Positions 42,066-50,793 of a stretch of 64,000 nt of DNA are shown piece by piece; positions within the stretch are counted from its first letter, which is position 1; each line of letters starts with the position of its first letter. Location of the stretch: positions 1,798,001-1,862,000 of the forward strand of contig NC_015388.1 of the NCBI RefSeq assembly GCF_000195295.1. The letters run 5' to 3'. The notes below the pieces were generated by a model that had not been told where the DNA came from, did not search any database, and saw only the letters and a program-made list of their open reading frames with translations. Made by a program: the position numbers and the translations under genes. Source of the DNA: Desulfobacca acetoxidans DSM 11109 (lineage in GTDB: Bacteria; Desulfobacterota; Desulfobaccia; Desulfobaccales; Desulfobaccaceae).

Positions 42066-43865
42066 CTACTCTCGCATTCCAAAGACCGCCAGGAAGGCTT
42101 CCTGGGGAATCTGAATCTTGCCGATCTGCTTCATGCGCTTTTTACCTTCTTTCTGTCGCTCCAAAAGCTTGCGTTTGCGGGTGATATCACCGCCGTAGCA
42201 TTTGGCCGTGACGTTCTTTCGGAGCGGTGCCACCCGCTCTCGGGCAATAACCCGCGAGCCGATGGCTGCTTGAATCACCACTTCAAACATCTGTCGGGGG
42301 ATGATCTTTTGCAGCCGTTCGGTCAGCTCCCGGCCCCAGCGGTAGGCCTTATCTTTGTGGACAATAACGGACAGGGCATCGATAGGTTCGCCGTTGACCA
42401 TTAAATCCATCTGAAGCAGCGCCGACGCTCGGTAGCCCAGCATCTCGTAGTCCATGGAGGCGTAGCCCCGGCTCAGGGATTTGAGCTGGTCGTAAAAATC
42501 CATCAGGATCTCATTGAGCGGCATCTCATAGATAATCAGGGCCTTCTGGTTGGGGAAGAAACGGATCTCCACCTGTCGGCCGCGACGGTCTTCGCACAGA
42601 CTTAAAATATTACCCAAATATTCTGCGGGGGTATGGATCTCCACCCGGACCAGAGGCTCTTCCAGATGCTCGATCTTGCCCCAAGGCGGTAGTTTTAAGG
42701 GATTATCTACCCAGATTTCCTCGCCCCTGGTGGTCACTACCTTATAGACTACCGTGGGAGCGGTGGCGAGCAATGACAGTTCGTACTCCCGCTCCAGCCG
42801 CTCTTTGATAATCTCGAGATGTAGCAGTCCTAGAAACCCCAATCGGAAGCCGAACCCGAGGGCGGCGGAGGTCTCCGGTTCATAGGTGAAGGAGGAGTCA
42901 TTCAGCCGGAGCTTTTCCAGGGCTTCCTTGAGTCGGCCGTAATCTCCCGGGTCAACCGGGTAAAAACCGCTGAAGACCATGGGCTTGATCTTTTTGAAGC
43001 CGGGGAAGGGGGTTGGGGTGGGGTTGAGGGCATCGGTGATGGTGTCGCCAATCATGGCATCAGCCAGATTCTTGATCGTGGCGGTCAAAAAGCCGACTTC
43101 ACCGGCGCTCAAGGATTCCACCGGAGTGGCATAGGGGTTGAACACCCCTAACTGATAGACCTCGTAGGTCTTACCGGTCGCCATGAGCAGGATGCGCTGA
43201 CCCCGATGGACCGACCCGGCCAACACCCGGATCATCACCACCGTCCCGACATACGGATCGAACCAGGAGTCGAAGATCAGCATTTTTAAGGGGTCGGTGG
43301 AACGGCCCCGGGGCGGAGGCACCCGGTTAACGATGGCCTCTAGAATTTCCTCGATGCCTTGGCCGGTTTTGGCGCTGGCCCGGATGGCCGTGGAGGGATC
43401 GAGACCGAGAATTTCTCTGATCTCCTCTGCGGTCTTATCTGGGTCAGCATTGGCCAGATCACATTTGTTGAGCACCGGGATGATTTCCAGATTGTTTTCC
43501 AGGGCCAGGTAAGCATTGGCCAAGGTCTGGGCCTCCACCCCCTGGGAGGCGTCTACCAGAAGCAGAACCCCTTCGCTGGCGGCTAGGCTGCGGGAGACTT
43601 CGTAGCTGAAATCTACGTGCCCAGGGGTGTCGATGAGGTTGAGAAGATATTCCCGACCATCTGCGGCTCGATACCACAGCCTCACCGCGGCGGCCTTAAT
43701 GGTGATGCCCCGCTCCCTCTCCAGGTCCATAGAATCAAGGAACTGATCACGTTTCTCACGGGAGGTGATGGCGCCGGTGAACTCCAGCAGGCGATCCGCC
43801 AGGGTTGACTTGCCGTGGTCGATATGGGCGATAATGGAGAAATTTCGGATATATCGGGGGTCCAT
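42066..43865 (-). CDS. lepA: Elongation factor 4 (LepA)
   Basis: 599 residues, the usual LepA length. GTPase domain with G1 [10 protein letters not shown]3 DTPGHVDF, G4 NKCDL and G5 ASAKTG. LepA-specific features include the C-terminal domain ([20 protein letters not shown], then [10 protein letters not shown]) and the region [14 protein letters not shown]. It acts on the ribosome during translation. Cotranscribed with lepB. Confidence 0.97.
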   Translation of the reverse strand: MDPRYIRNFSIIAHIDHGKSTLADRLLEFTGAITSREKRDQFLDSMDLERERGITIKAAAVRLWYRAADGREYLLNLIDTPGHVDFSYEVSRSLAASEGVLLLVDASQGVEAQTLANAYLALENNLEIIPVLNKCDLANADPDKTAEEIREILGLDPSTAIRASAKTGQGIEEILEAIVNRVPPPRGRSTDPLKMLIFDSWFDPYVGTVVMIRVLAGSVHRGQRILLMATGKTYEVYQLGVFNPYATPVESLSAGEVGFLTATIKNLADAMIGDTITDALNPTPTPFPGFKKIKPMVFSGFYPVDPGDYGRLKEALEKLRLNDSSFTYEPETSAALGFGFRLGFLGLLHLEIIKERLEREYELSLLATAPTVVYKVVTTRGEEIWVDNPLKLPPWGKIEHLEEPLVRVEIHTPAEYLGNILSLCEDRRGRQVEIRFFPNQKALIIYEMPLNEILMDFYDQLKSLSRGYASMDYEMLGYRASALLQMDLMVNGEPIDALSVIVHKDKAYRWGRELTERLQKIIPRQMFEVVIQAAIGSRVIARERVAPLRKNVTAKCYGGDITRKRKLLERQKEGKKRMKQIGKIQIPQEAFLAVFGMRE

Positions 43866-43911
43866 GAATAATAATTAAAGGGTTGGAGCCGAGACCAGCA
43901 GCCCCCCCCGG

Positions 43912-44535
43912 CTAGTCGATCAGGTGGCGGATTAGTTCAGGGCCTTGGGCGAATGAATCCAGGTAATAATCGGCTTCCAGTCGGGGATTGCGGAAGGCGA
44001 CCAATTTGACCCCGCAATTGCGGGCGAACTCCTGGTCGACCAGAGAATCTCCGAAGTAGATGGCTTCCTCGGGTTCAATGCCGAAGTAGTGAAAGATTCT
44101 CAAAAATGATTCCGGATGAGGTTTGGGATGCGCCACGTCCTGGGCTGAAATAATGATATCAAAATAGTCCCTCAATCGATGGTGCTCAAAAACGGCCTTT
44201 GTGGTGGTCGTGCGGTTGGTGGCTACTGCGGTGCCGAACTGGGGACGTAAGAATTGCAAGAATTCTATGAGATGCGGTTCTTGGAGCATCAGGGGAATAA
44301 ACTGTCCATAGTCCAGACTGCGGCAGTAGCGGATGACCTCCTCCAGATCGGGATGATCGGGAAAGATATAGGCCAGTGATTCATAGACCGTGTGTGCGTG
44401 AACATAGTCCACCGCTGACTCACCCATCGGCGGTCGCTGGAAATACTTCAGGATATGATTATAGAAAGTAATATTCGAGGCGCGGGAGTCAAAGAGCACC
44501 CCATCACAGTCAAAGGCGACAACTTTTAATTTCAT
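43912..44535 (-). CDS. HAD-family phosphatase (phosphoglycolate phosphatase-like)
   Basis: 207 residues. Motif I DCDGVLFDSRASN holds both catalytic Asp residues, motif II is VATNRT, the Lys is in DVAHPKPHPES and motif IV is IYFGDSLVDQEFA. The cap domain is alpha-helical (about residues 18-85), as in Gph/beta-phosphoglucomutase subfamily proteins. The substrate is likely a small sugar phosphate or phosphoglycolate. It lies 47 bp upstream of lepA's start on the same strand and may share its transcript. Confidence 0.82.
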   Translation of the reverse strand: MKLKVVAFDCDGVLFDSRASNITFYNHILKYFQRPPMGESAVDYVHAHTVYESLAYIFPDHPDLEEVIRYCRSLDYGQFIPLMLQEPHLIEFLQFLRPQFGTAVATNRTTTTKAVFEHHRLRDYFDIIISAQDVAHPKPHPESFLRIFHYFGIEPEEAIYFGDSLVDQEFARNCGVKLVAFRNPRLEADYYLDSFAQGPELIRHLID

Positions 44536-44731
44536 AGAAGCATTGATTATTTTAAAAATTTATTATCAGGAGTATACAAGAACTGCATTTTAATTTAAAA
44601 TAATAATTTAACCTTTAAATGAATAATTGTCAATTATCATGAGGAAAAGATTATGCAGGGGAGAATAGTGCTAACATCGGGTTCCCTCATTTTCACGAGG
44701 GCGCTGTCGGCCAAGTGGCAATAAAGGTCTT

Positions 44732-46657
44732 ATGAAACGTCATATCTACCTGAAAATGAAGACGGTGGAAGAGGCGCGCCAGCTTTTTCGATCCCGTTTT
44801 GACCCGGATACATTCCTGCCGCCCGAGGAAATATTGACGTCTGCGGCCCTCGGTCGGGTAACTGCGGTGCCGGTTTTCGCCCGATTGTCCTCACCCCACT
44901 ATCACAGCGCCGCCATGGACGGCTATGCGGTAGCGGCCGAAGTTACGTTTGGGGCCAGCCAGGATAGACCGAAGCTCCTGGAACTCGGACGGCAGGCATT
45001 TCCGGTGAATACCGGCAATCCTCTGCCGAGCGGGACAAATGCGGTCATCATGGTGGAAAACGTCCATCCGCGAGATGAGGCGACCATTCAAATTGAGGCT
45101 GGGGCTTATCCCTGGCAGCACGTCCGCAAGGTGGGGGAGGATCTGGTGGCCCACGAGATGGTGTTGCCGGAAAAGACCGAAGTGACGCCTTACGCTCTGG
45201 CGGCGCTCTTGGCCGCCGGAGTGACTCGTCTCCTCGTCCGGCGGCGGCCGCGGGTGGTTATTATTCCTACCGGGGATGAATTGATCTCGGTTGCCGAGAT
45301 TGAAGCCGGCGAGGTTCCTCCTGGCCGCGTTATCGAATTTAACTCGCTAATGTTGGCCGCCCTAACCGAGCAGTTGGGCGCCCTGCCCGAGGTTCGCCCC
45401 ATTGTCCCCGACCGCCGCCAGGAGATCAGGGCCGCCCTGGCGGAAGCAGTGCAGCAGGGGGATATGGTCATCATCAATGCCGGCTCTTCGGCCGGGACCG
45501 AGGATTACACCGCCCAGGTCATTGCCGAATTAGGAGAGGTGCTGGTGCACGGCGTGACCATGATGCCCGGTAAACCGACCATCCTGGGCGTGGTGCAGGG
45601 CAAACCGGTCATGGGCAATCCTGGCTACCCGGTCTCGGCGGCGCTCTCTTTTGATCAGTTCGCCGCCCCGCTTCTGAGCGACATCCTGGGGCGTCATCTG
45701 CCGCCCCGGCCTACGGTGGCGGCTCAGCCAGCCCAAAAAATCCCCTCCAAGGCCGGCCTGGAGGAGTTTATCCGGGTGACCCTGGGTAAGGTAGGCGAGC
45801 GGATCATGGCCACACCCTTGCCCCGGGGTGCCGGGACGATCACCTCACTGGTCCGGGCCGACGGCCTCATCCGCATCCCCGCCGCCAGCGAAGGGGTGGA
45901 GGCGGAAAAATCGGTTCTCACCGAACTGCTGCTCTCTCCCGAACTACTGGAGCAGACCCTGGTGGTCATCGGCAGCCACGACAACACCTTGGATGTGCTG
46001 GCCACCCTCCTCCGGCGGCATCACCCTGATCTCCGCCTGTCTTCGGCCCATGTGGGGAGCACCGGCGGGCTGCTGGCCCTGCAAAACCATCGGGCCCACC
46101 TGGGCGGCTGCCACCTCTTTGATCCTGAGACCGGCTCTTATAATGTGCCCTATATCAAGCGACTGCTGCCGGAGTTGCCCCTGAAGCTCATTAATTTGGT
46201 GCACCGGGCCCAGGGGCTCATGGTGCTTCCCGACAATCCTAAACGTATCCAGGGCTTTCAGGATTTAATCCGCCCTGGCGTCCAGTTCTCCAACCGGCAG
46301 CGCGGCTCCGGCACCCGCATCCTGTTGGATTACCAATTGGCCCAACTAGGAATTAAACCTCAGGCGATCCAGGGCTACCAGCAGGAGGAGTACACCCATA
46401 TGGCCGTGGCGGTGAACGTTCTCTCTGGCGCTGCTGATGCCGGCCTGGGCATTATGGCAGCGGCCAGGGCCTTGGGACTGAAGTTTATTCCGGTGGTCAC
46501 CGAACGCTATGACCTGGTCGTGCCGGAGACAACCTTTGCCGACGGGCGTTTTCAGAAGTTATGGGCAATTATCTGCTCGGAGGAGTTCAAGACCACGGTG
46601 GCGGCCATGGGCGGTTATGATACCAGGGACACGGGCGCCGTCATGTATGAGCAGTGA
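44732..46657 (+). CDS. moeA: Molybdopterin molybdotransferase MoeA fused to a PBP-like domain
   Basis: 641 residues. Residues 1 to about 410 are MoeA, which inserts molybdate or tungstate into adenylylated molybdopterin: SSPHYHSAAMDGYAV, PTGDELISV, NAGSSAGTEDYTAQ, and GNPGYPVSAALSFDQF. The C-terminal 220 residues are a periplasmic-binding-protein-like domain (PF12727 type), with VVIGSHDNTLDVLATLLRR, SSAHVGSTGGLLAL and QRGSGTRILLDYQLA. It resembles substrate-binding domains of molybdate regulators. This fusion is known from archaea and Desulfobacterota; it may sense or channel oxyanion. It is a single gene, with a short hairpin (44684-44701) upstream. Confidence 0.9.
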   Translation: MKRHIYLKMKTVEEARQLFRSRFDPDTFLPPEEILTSAALGRVTAVPVFARLSSPHYHSAAMDGYAVAAEVTFGASQDRPKLLELGRQAFPVNTGNPLPSGTNAVIMVENVHPRDEATIQIEAGAYPWQHVRKVGEDLVAHEMVLPEKTEVTPYALAALLAAGVTRLLVRRRPRVVIIPTGDELISVAEIEAGEVPPGRVIEFNSLMLAALTEQLGALPEVRPIVPDRRQEIRAALAEAVQQGDMVIINAGSSAGTEDYTAQVIAELGEVLVHGVTMMPGKPTILGVVQGKPVMGNPGYPVSAALSFDQFAAPLLSDILGRHLPPRPTVAAQPAQKIPSKAGLEEFIRVTLGKVGERIMATPLPRGAGTITSLVRADGLIRIPAASEGVEAEKSVLTELLLSPELLEQTLVVIGSHDNTLDVLATLLRRHHPDLRLSSAHVGSTGGLLALQNHRAHLGGCHLFDPETGSYNVPYIKRLLPELPLKLINLVHRAQGLMVLPDNPKRIQGFQDLIRPGVQFSNRQRGSGTRILLDYQLAQLGIKPQAIQGYQQEEYTHMAVAVNVLSGAADAGLGIMAAARALGLKFIPVVTERYDLVVPETTFADGRFQKLWAIICSEEFKTTVAAMGGYDTRDTGAVMYEQ

Positions 46658-46693
46658 GCTGCAGCGCCGGATCAAAGGGTGGTCCCGGCAGAT

Positions 46694-46720
46694 AAAAAGG
46701 CCCCGGTTTTGAGCCGGGGC
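46694..46720 (-). terminator. Intrinsic terminator of the PEP-CTERM gene
   Basis: Read on the minus strand, GCCCCGG and CCGGGGC pair around a 7-base loop and are followed by C and five Ts. It lies 30 bp after the PEP-CTERM gene stop. On the plus strand no T-run follows, so it serves the leftward gene. Confidence 0.8.
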
Positions 46721-46750
46721 GCCGGGGTAGAGCGTATAACCGCAAGTAAA

Positions 46751-47485
46751 CTAGTTGCGGGAAAATCTCCGCAGGCCCAGGAGACCTAAAAGGCCGGTGC
46801 CCAGCAGCATTAAGGCACCCGGCACTGGCGCCGGCTGAAATTGCTCCACAGAGCCGATGGTCATATCGTCAAAACCGAAATAGTCGGTATCAGAAGCGGT
46901 ATTGCCAAAGGTTGCTGTGATAAAGGGGTTGTCGGTGTCAATCACCCCATAGAAGAGGACGGAACCTCCTTTACCATTGACAGTATTAGGGATGGTATAG
47001 TTGGTGGTGACGCCGTTTTCCGTTTTTAGGGTAACTTGGCCGCTGAAGTCGCCGATATCGATGCCATAGAATCCCAAGGCCGCGACCGGGCTGTTAAACT
47101 CAATGTAAAAGGTGCCGCTGCCTTCCCAATAATTCGAACCGGAAGTGGCATAGCGGCCGTCCCCATTCGTAGTTCCCGGGGTAACACTGTTTACATAGCC
47201 AGTGCCGCTCAGAGTGGCGGTGCCGGCGCCGGGAAACGTGATGGCAAGGGGAGCGCCGGTACCATCAGCATAGCTCTCAAAATTCTCGGTGCCGACCCCT
47301 ATGAGATTAGAAAGAAAGGAACTCCTGGCCGCCGCGGCGTTGGGCCAGGAGGAAAGGGGGGTGCCTTCGCCCAAACCGAGGTCCTCCCCAAAAAAGGTTT
47401 GCTGGAAGGCCAGGGCCAGGCCACTGCTCAGCACCAAGGTGAGAGCCGCCACCAGCAGGGTTAACATCAGCTTCTTCTTCCTCAT
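46751..47485 (-). CDS. PEP-CTERM sorting-domain exported protein
   Basis: 244 residues from ATG 47485, which has AGGAGG 7 bases upstream. A signal peptide (LMLTLLVAALTLVLSSGLALA) is followed by a beta-rich, Gly/Thr/Asn-rich passenger (FYIEFNSPVAALGFYGIDIG). The C terminus is a PEP-CTERM signal: PVPGALMLLGTGLLGLLGLR followed by RFSRN, with a membrane helix and a basic tail. Exosortase (XrtA/EpsH) is expected to cleave it and release it to the surface or matrix. The motif here is PVPGA rather than the common VPEPA. The XrtA-linked deacetylase at 61.6 kb supports such a system. Confidence 0.85.
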   Translation of the reverse strand: MRKKKLMLTLLVAALTLVLSSGLALAFQQTFFGEDLGLGEGTPLSSWPNAAAARSSFLSNLIGVGTENFESYADGTGAPLAITFPGAGTATLSGTGYVNSVTPGTTNGDGRYATSGSNYWEGSGTFYIEFNSPVAALGFYGIDIGDFSGQVTLKTENGVTTNYTIPNTVNGKGGSVLFYGVIDTDNPFITATFGNTASDTDYFGFDDMTIGSVEQFQPAPVPGALMLLGTGLLGLLGLRRFSRN

Positions 47486-47904
47486 AGACAAACCTCCTGA
47501 AGTAATATATTTGTGCGATACGTTCTTGAATGATAATTGCAATAAATATACCTGGGACTGGGATTTTTTATAGCATAATAATATCATATAGTTATATAGT
47601 ATTTACTGAGTATAATATTCTGTTCTGTTTCGATATATAAACAGTTATTAAAAAGATATTCGACCATATCGATTAACTAATTGTAATTATAAGGATTTAT
47701 ATGTTTAGAGAATTGAACGGTATAATGCCATTATCTGGTCGGGCGATTGTATTATGACCGAGAATCAGAACCTAACCTGGCAGGTAAACAATCCCAAGCT
47801 TCCTTGCCTGTTGTCTTCATGGTTACATGACCGCCGAAAATACAGAATATTTTGCGGTGACCAGTTGCTGACCGATAGTGTTTCTCTCTGCTGTGGAGGT
47901 GCTG
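47486..47904. other. AT-rich divergent promoter region
   Basis: Between the leftward PEP-CTERM gene and the rightward acetyltransferase. 47560-47720 is strongly AT-rich, likely containing promoters in both directions, but no paired -35/-10 boxes stand out. No gene is supported here. Confidence 0.4.
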
Positions 47905-48672
47905 ATGTCTTTTCTCGACATGACCCGCTACCGTCCCTATCGCCCCATGGGGCGCAGTTGTCTGACCCGGGCTATCAGAGACAAACAAGTCCTCTGGGTC
48001 AGGCCCGAACCCCGGATTTCGACCGACGGCCGTTTTAGCGCCCGCATCCTGTACTTAGCCGATACTGAGGCAGTGGCGGAACTTTGGCGGCAGGCGTATC
48101 CGGAAATCTACGGTTCAGAGCATGAATGGATCCTTTTTCCCGAAGAGTACGTCTCCCGCGTTATCTTTGCGGAAACTTGGGAACAGGAGGCCCGGGGCAA
48201 AAAGTGCTGCATGCTGGTGGTGGAAGAGGTGGCTAGCGGAAGATTGGCGGCAGGAAGTCTGATGACCAAGTCCGATAAAAATCTTCAGATAGAGTATACT
48301 TTTGCTGGCACGCACCCGGATTACCGCCGGTTGGGCCTCATGGGTCTGTTAGGGGAGATCATGTGGTGCATGGCCCGCAGCTCGGGGGCGGAATACCTTA
48401 CCACCTTCTTGGAAACCTGGCACACCATCACCCAGGCGGAGACCATGAAGTTTGGGCGAGGTTGGAAGCTCGCCGGCATCTTCCCGGGCAACTTCACCCG
48501 TTGGGCCGGAGACAACCAGGAGTACCGAGCCTGCGAAATTTATCTCTATCAGTTTATTAATCAGGGGGAGAGATACGCCAGCAAACCCGAGGAATGGCAG
48601 CTGCACCCCGAGATCAGGCGTTTGTGGCAATATCTGGAAGACCTCAATGCCAGATTGGAAAATAATCAATAA
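47905..48672 (+). CDS. GNAT-like N-acetyltransferase domain protein
   Basis: 255 residues from ATG 47905 with GGAGGT just upstream. The central part (VVEEVASGRLAAGSLMTKSD, then YTFAGTHPDYRRLGLMGLLG) resembles motif A of GNAT acetyltransferases, where R-x-x-G-x-x-G/A binds acetyl-CoA (YRRLGLMG). The remaining text (FLETWHTITQAETMKFGRGW) fits the second half of a GNAT fold. The C terminus (EEWQLHPEIRRLWQYL) is helical. The substrate is unknown. Confidence 0.7.
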   Translation: MSFLDMTRYRPYRPMGRSCLTRAIRDKQVLWVRPEPRISTDGRFSARILYLADTEAVAELWRQAYPEIYGSEHEWILFPEEYVSRVIFAETWEQEARGKKCCMLVVEEVASGRLAAGSLMTKSDKNLQIEYTFAGTHPDYRRLGLMGLLGEIMWCMARSSGAEYLTTFLETWHTITQAETMKFGRGWKLAGIFPGNFTRWAGDNQEYRACEIYLYQFINQGERYASKPEEWQLHPEIRRLWQYLEDLNARLENNQ

Positions 48673-48798
48673 ATCTGCTGATTCTTAAAAATTGGGATTC
48701 GAGATTCCAGACTCTATCCGGAGGCATTCTCAGGCGATTGATAATCTTGGTCTTTTCTCCTTATGTTGGGATTTTGGACTTTTAATTATCCATTTCTG

Positions 48799-49644
48799 CT
48801 ACCGGGCGCAGATCAAGAAGGCCTGGGGTAGGTGGAGGAGCATTTTTTCTGCCGTAGTGCCTAAAACAACATCCTTTAATTTGGAATGGCCATGGGCTCC
48901 CAAGCCGATGAGGGAGAAGCGGCGCTCTCCTGCAACTGACTGGATAACCTCTCTAGGCTTTCCCTCACGGGGTTCGAAAGAGACATTCAAGTTATAGGGG
49001 CACACATACGAACGCGCTTCCTCCAGAAAGGCGGTGGTAGTTTCCGGAGGTCCTACCGATAGCACGGTCAGCGGCGCCTGATTCAGGGTTGCCAGGCGGG
49101 TAAGCTGCCGCAGGGTGCGGTTAGCCGCCGGGCTGGCGTCATAGGCCAGCAGGAAAGGTCCGGCCAGCATCTGCTCCGGATCGCTGCCGGGCAGCAACAC
49201 CGGTGCCCAGGAGCGCTTCAAGACGCTGCGGGTGATTTCGCTCAGCCAATCGGTTCGATTGCCGGAGGCCAGGCGGTTGCGCCCCATGACGACCAGGTCG
49301 GCGGTGTGAGAGGCCTGGACTAGCTCTTCTACAACATCACCTCGCACAACTTCTAATCCACTGGCTAAGGGACCGGCCACAGTGGCGAATAATTCGGCCA
49401 ACCGTCGGGCTGCAGCTTCCTGTTCCGCCTCCATGCTGGCAAGCAATTCCGGATCGATAACTACTGGCGAACCGGCACCCAGATCATGACCGGGCGGCAT
49501 CAGGGCAATTTCCGCTATTTCAAGTTTTTTGACAAACAATCCCCGGATGCGGCCGCCGGTCTGCTGTACCAGCGAGGTCGCGGCGCTCAATCCACGTTGG
49601 GATTCTTCGCCGCCATCAAGAAAAACCAGGATATTTTTAAACAT
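48799..49644 (-). CDS. Universal stress protein with two UspA domains
   Basis: 281 residues. Two UspA-like halves: residues 1-145 (NILVFLDGGEESQRGL, then LVVMGRNRLAS) and 150-281 (PFLLAYDASPAANRTLRQL, then LIGLGAHGHSKLKDVVLGTT). The second half has the nucleotide-binding G-x-G-A-H-G-x-S pattern followed by a late Gly; the first half is more degenerate. It is cytoplasmic, with the ribosome site GAGAGGG upstream of the ATG. Probable role in stress survival. Confidence 0.85.
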   Translation of the reverse strand: MFKNILVFLDGGEESQRGLSAATSLVQQTGGRIRGLFVKKLEIAEIALMPPGHDLGAGSPVVIDPELLASMEAEQEAAARRLAELFATVAGPLASGLEVVRGDVVEELVQASHTADLVVMGRNRLASGNRTDWLSEITRSVLKRSWAPVLLPGSDPEQMLAGPFLLAYDASPAANRTLRQLTRLATLNQAPLTVLSVGPPETTTAFLEEARSYVCPYNLNVSFEPREGKPREVIQSVAGERRFSLIGLGAHGHSKLKDVVLGTTAEKMLLHLPQAFLICAR

Positions 49645-49740
49645 CGGGCCCTCTCGTTTCGGGTGGAAATTACCTGATCAGCGTTGCCATTTCGATTATT
49701 ATTATAGCATGACTCAGTCTGATAAGGGCCATGAAATCGC

Positions 49741-49771
49741 TTGACAGGCAAAAAAAAATACCATACATAAT
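49741..49771 (+). promoter_or_regulatory. Promoter of tRNA-Glu
   Basis: TTGACA at 49741-49746 is an exact -35 box. CATAAT (49766-49771, 19-bp spacer) or TACATA (49764-49769, 17-bp spacer) is the -10 candidate. The tRNA starts at 49781, a suitable distance. Confidence 0.6.
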
Positions 49772-49780
49772 AACCGATTG

Positions 49781-49855
49781 GTCCCATCGTCTAGTGGCCT
49801 AGGATACTGCCCTCTCACGGCAGAGACACGGGTTCGAGTCCCGTTGGGACTACCA
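49781..49855 (+). tRNA. tRNA-Glu (anticodon CTC)
   Basis: 75 bases including an encoded CCA. The acceptor arms GTCCCA/TGGGAC pair; the D arm is in CTAGTGGCCTAGG, the anticodon stem is CTGCC/GGCAG with loop CTCTCAC (anticodon CTC), and the T arm ACGGG-TTCGAGT-CCCGT is perfect. The sequence closely follows bacterial tRNA-Glu. It reads GAG codons. Confidence 0.95.
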
Positions 49856-49926
49856 CTTGATGCCATTACGGTGCTTGCTGCCATGGCCTTGGCCTTGCTG
49901 GCGGCAGCACCGGGTAGATAACTTCG

Positions 49927-49965
49927 AAGCCTTATGAGTTGCTGCTCATGAGGCTTTGTCTATTT
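49927..49965 (+). terminator. Terminator-like hairpin after tRNA-Glu
   Basis: AAGCCTTATGAG (49927-49938) pairs with CTCATGAGGCTT (49945-49956) over 12 bp with one G-U, followed by TGTCTATTTT, a loose T-run. It may terminate the tRNA transcript 70 bp after its end. Confidence 0.55.
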
Positions 49966-50020
49966 TGAAAGAGGCAATAACCTGAGGTGTGAATAAAACG
50001 CAACAATCTGTTACTTATAT

Positions 50021-50060
50021 AAAAACAGAATGTATTTGTAGCCTCTACGCCTCTGTTTTC
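50021..50060. repeat. Degenerate MITE-like repeat
   Basis: AAAAACAG at the left and CTGTTTTC at the right, only 40 bp apart, with TGTAGCCTCTACGCC inside and the usual right flank ATGCTTCGTTGTG. A shortened or decayed member of the family. Confidence 0.5.
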
Positions 50061-50107
50061 ATGCTTCGTTGTGTTCGGGAGAACATGTGAACTTATACGA
50101 AAACATT

Positions 50108-50222
50108 GCTCTTAAAGACGGCGGGCGCGGCCCGCCCTATGAGTAAATTGCCGATAAATTATCGATTATGGTATAGGGCGGCCCGTGGCCGCCGCTTATT
50201 TTGAACATGGTCGATGAGAAAA
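50108..50222. repeat. GC-rich hairpin repeat module, copy 2
   Basis: Same 115-bp length as 5716-5830, with a few substitutions in the middle and at the right. GGGCGCGGCCCGCC and ATAGGGCGGCCCGTGGCC form the arms of the hairpin. Confidence 0.75.
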
Positions 50223-50230
50223 ATGTGTAT

Positions 50231-50291
50231 GAAAACAGTGAGCGGTGAGCAAAAAAGCATTATTGTGAGCAGCTGCCACGGTTCAGTTTTC
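50231..50291. repeat. MITE-like repeat, copy 4
   Basis: Starts GAAAACAGTGAGCGG and ends CAGTTTTC. The interior ATTATTGTGAGCAGC and CTGCCACGGTT and the right flank ATGCTTCGTTGTG agree with the other copies. Confidence 0.75.
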
Positions 50292-50447
50292 ATGCTTCGT
50301 TGTGTTCTTTAGGACATGAGTAACAGTTCAGCGTGTTGAGGAAAAGATGAAAAACATCCTCACCCTCACCCTCCCTGTGAACGGGGAGGGAACTTTCCCC
50401 CCCCGTTTACGGGGGGATAAGGGGGGTAAACGTAGTAACATACCTAA

Positions 50448-50595
50448 CCCGCTTTATTCATGATATTTTGAAAAAGATAGCTAACTCATTTTAATGCCAT
50501 GGATTAACAGGCTTACCTGAAATACAGACTGTTTTTTTGCACAGGCTGGAAAGCCTGTGCCACCGGGTATATGGGATTTTGGTGAATTATCCGGG
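50448..50595. repeat. 148-bp dispersed repeat, copy B
   Basis: Matches 10023-10170 over its full length with one mismatch, in the same orientation. The surrounding sequences differ, so it is a discrete element. Confidence 0.9.
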
Positions 50596-50793
50596 CTAAA
50601 GCCTCAGAAGACTGAACTGTTACGAACATGATAATTTATTGGAACCGATAATCGTATGTTCACCCACAATTATAGGGCGAATAGTAGATTTGCCGCTCCG
50701 GCCAAATATTCGTCTTAGGATACAGTGGTTTGAGATTACGCCGATTATAACTCAGCACGGGTCCAGGCGCTTGCAACGTCGGCCCGGCGGGGT

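Larger units (their letters stand above)
49856..50793. other. Long intergenic region with several repeats
   Basis: About 940 bp without a supported gene. It holds a hairpin after the tRNA (49927-49956), a degenerate MITE-like unit (50021-50060), the hairpin module copy 2 (50108-50222), MITE-like copy 4 (50231-50291), a G/C-tract stretch (50380-50430) and the 148-bp repeat copy B (50448-50595). Confidence 0.6.

Noticed and set aside
44684-44719. Molybdenum-cofactor riboswitch before moeA
   Set aside because: Only two short hairpins are present and no Moco motif is recognisable.
47754-48038. Rightward frame before the acetyltransferase
   Set aside because: Overlaps the acetyltransferase start in another phase and shows no conserved features.
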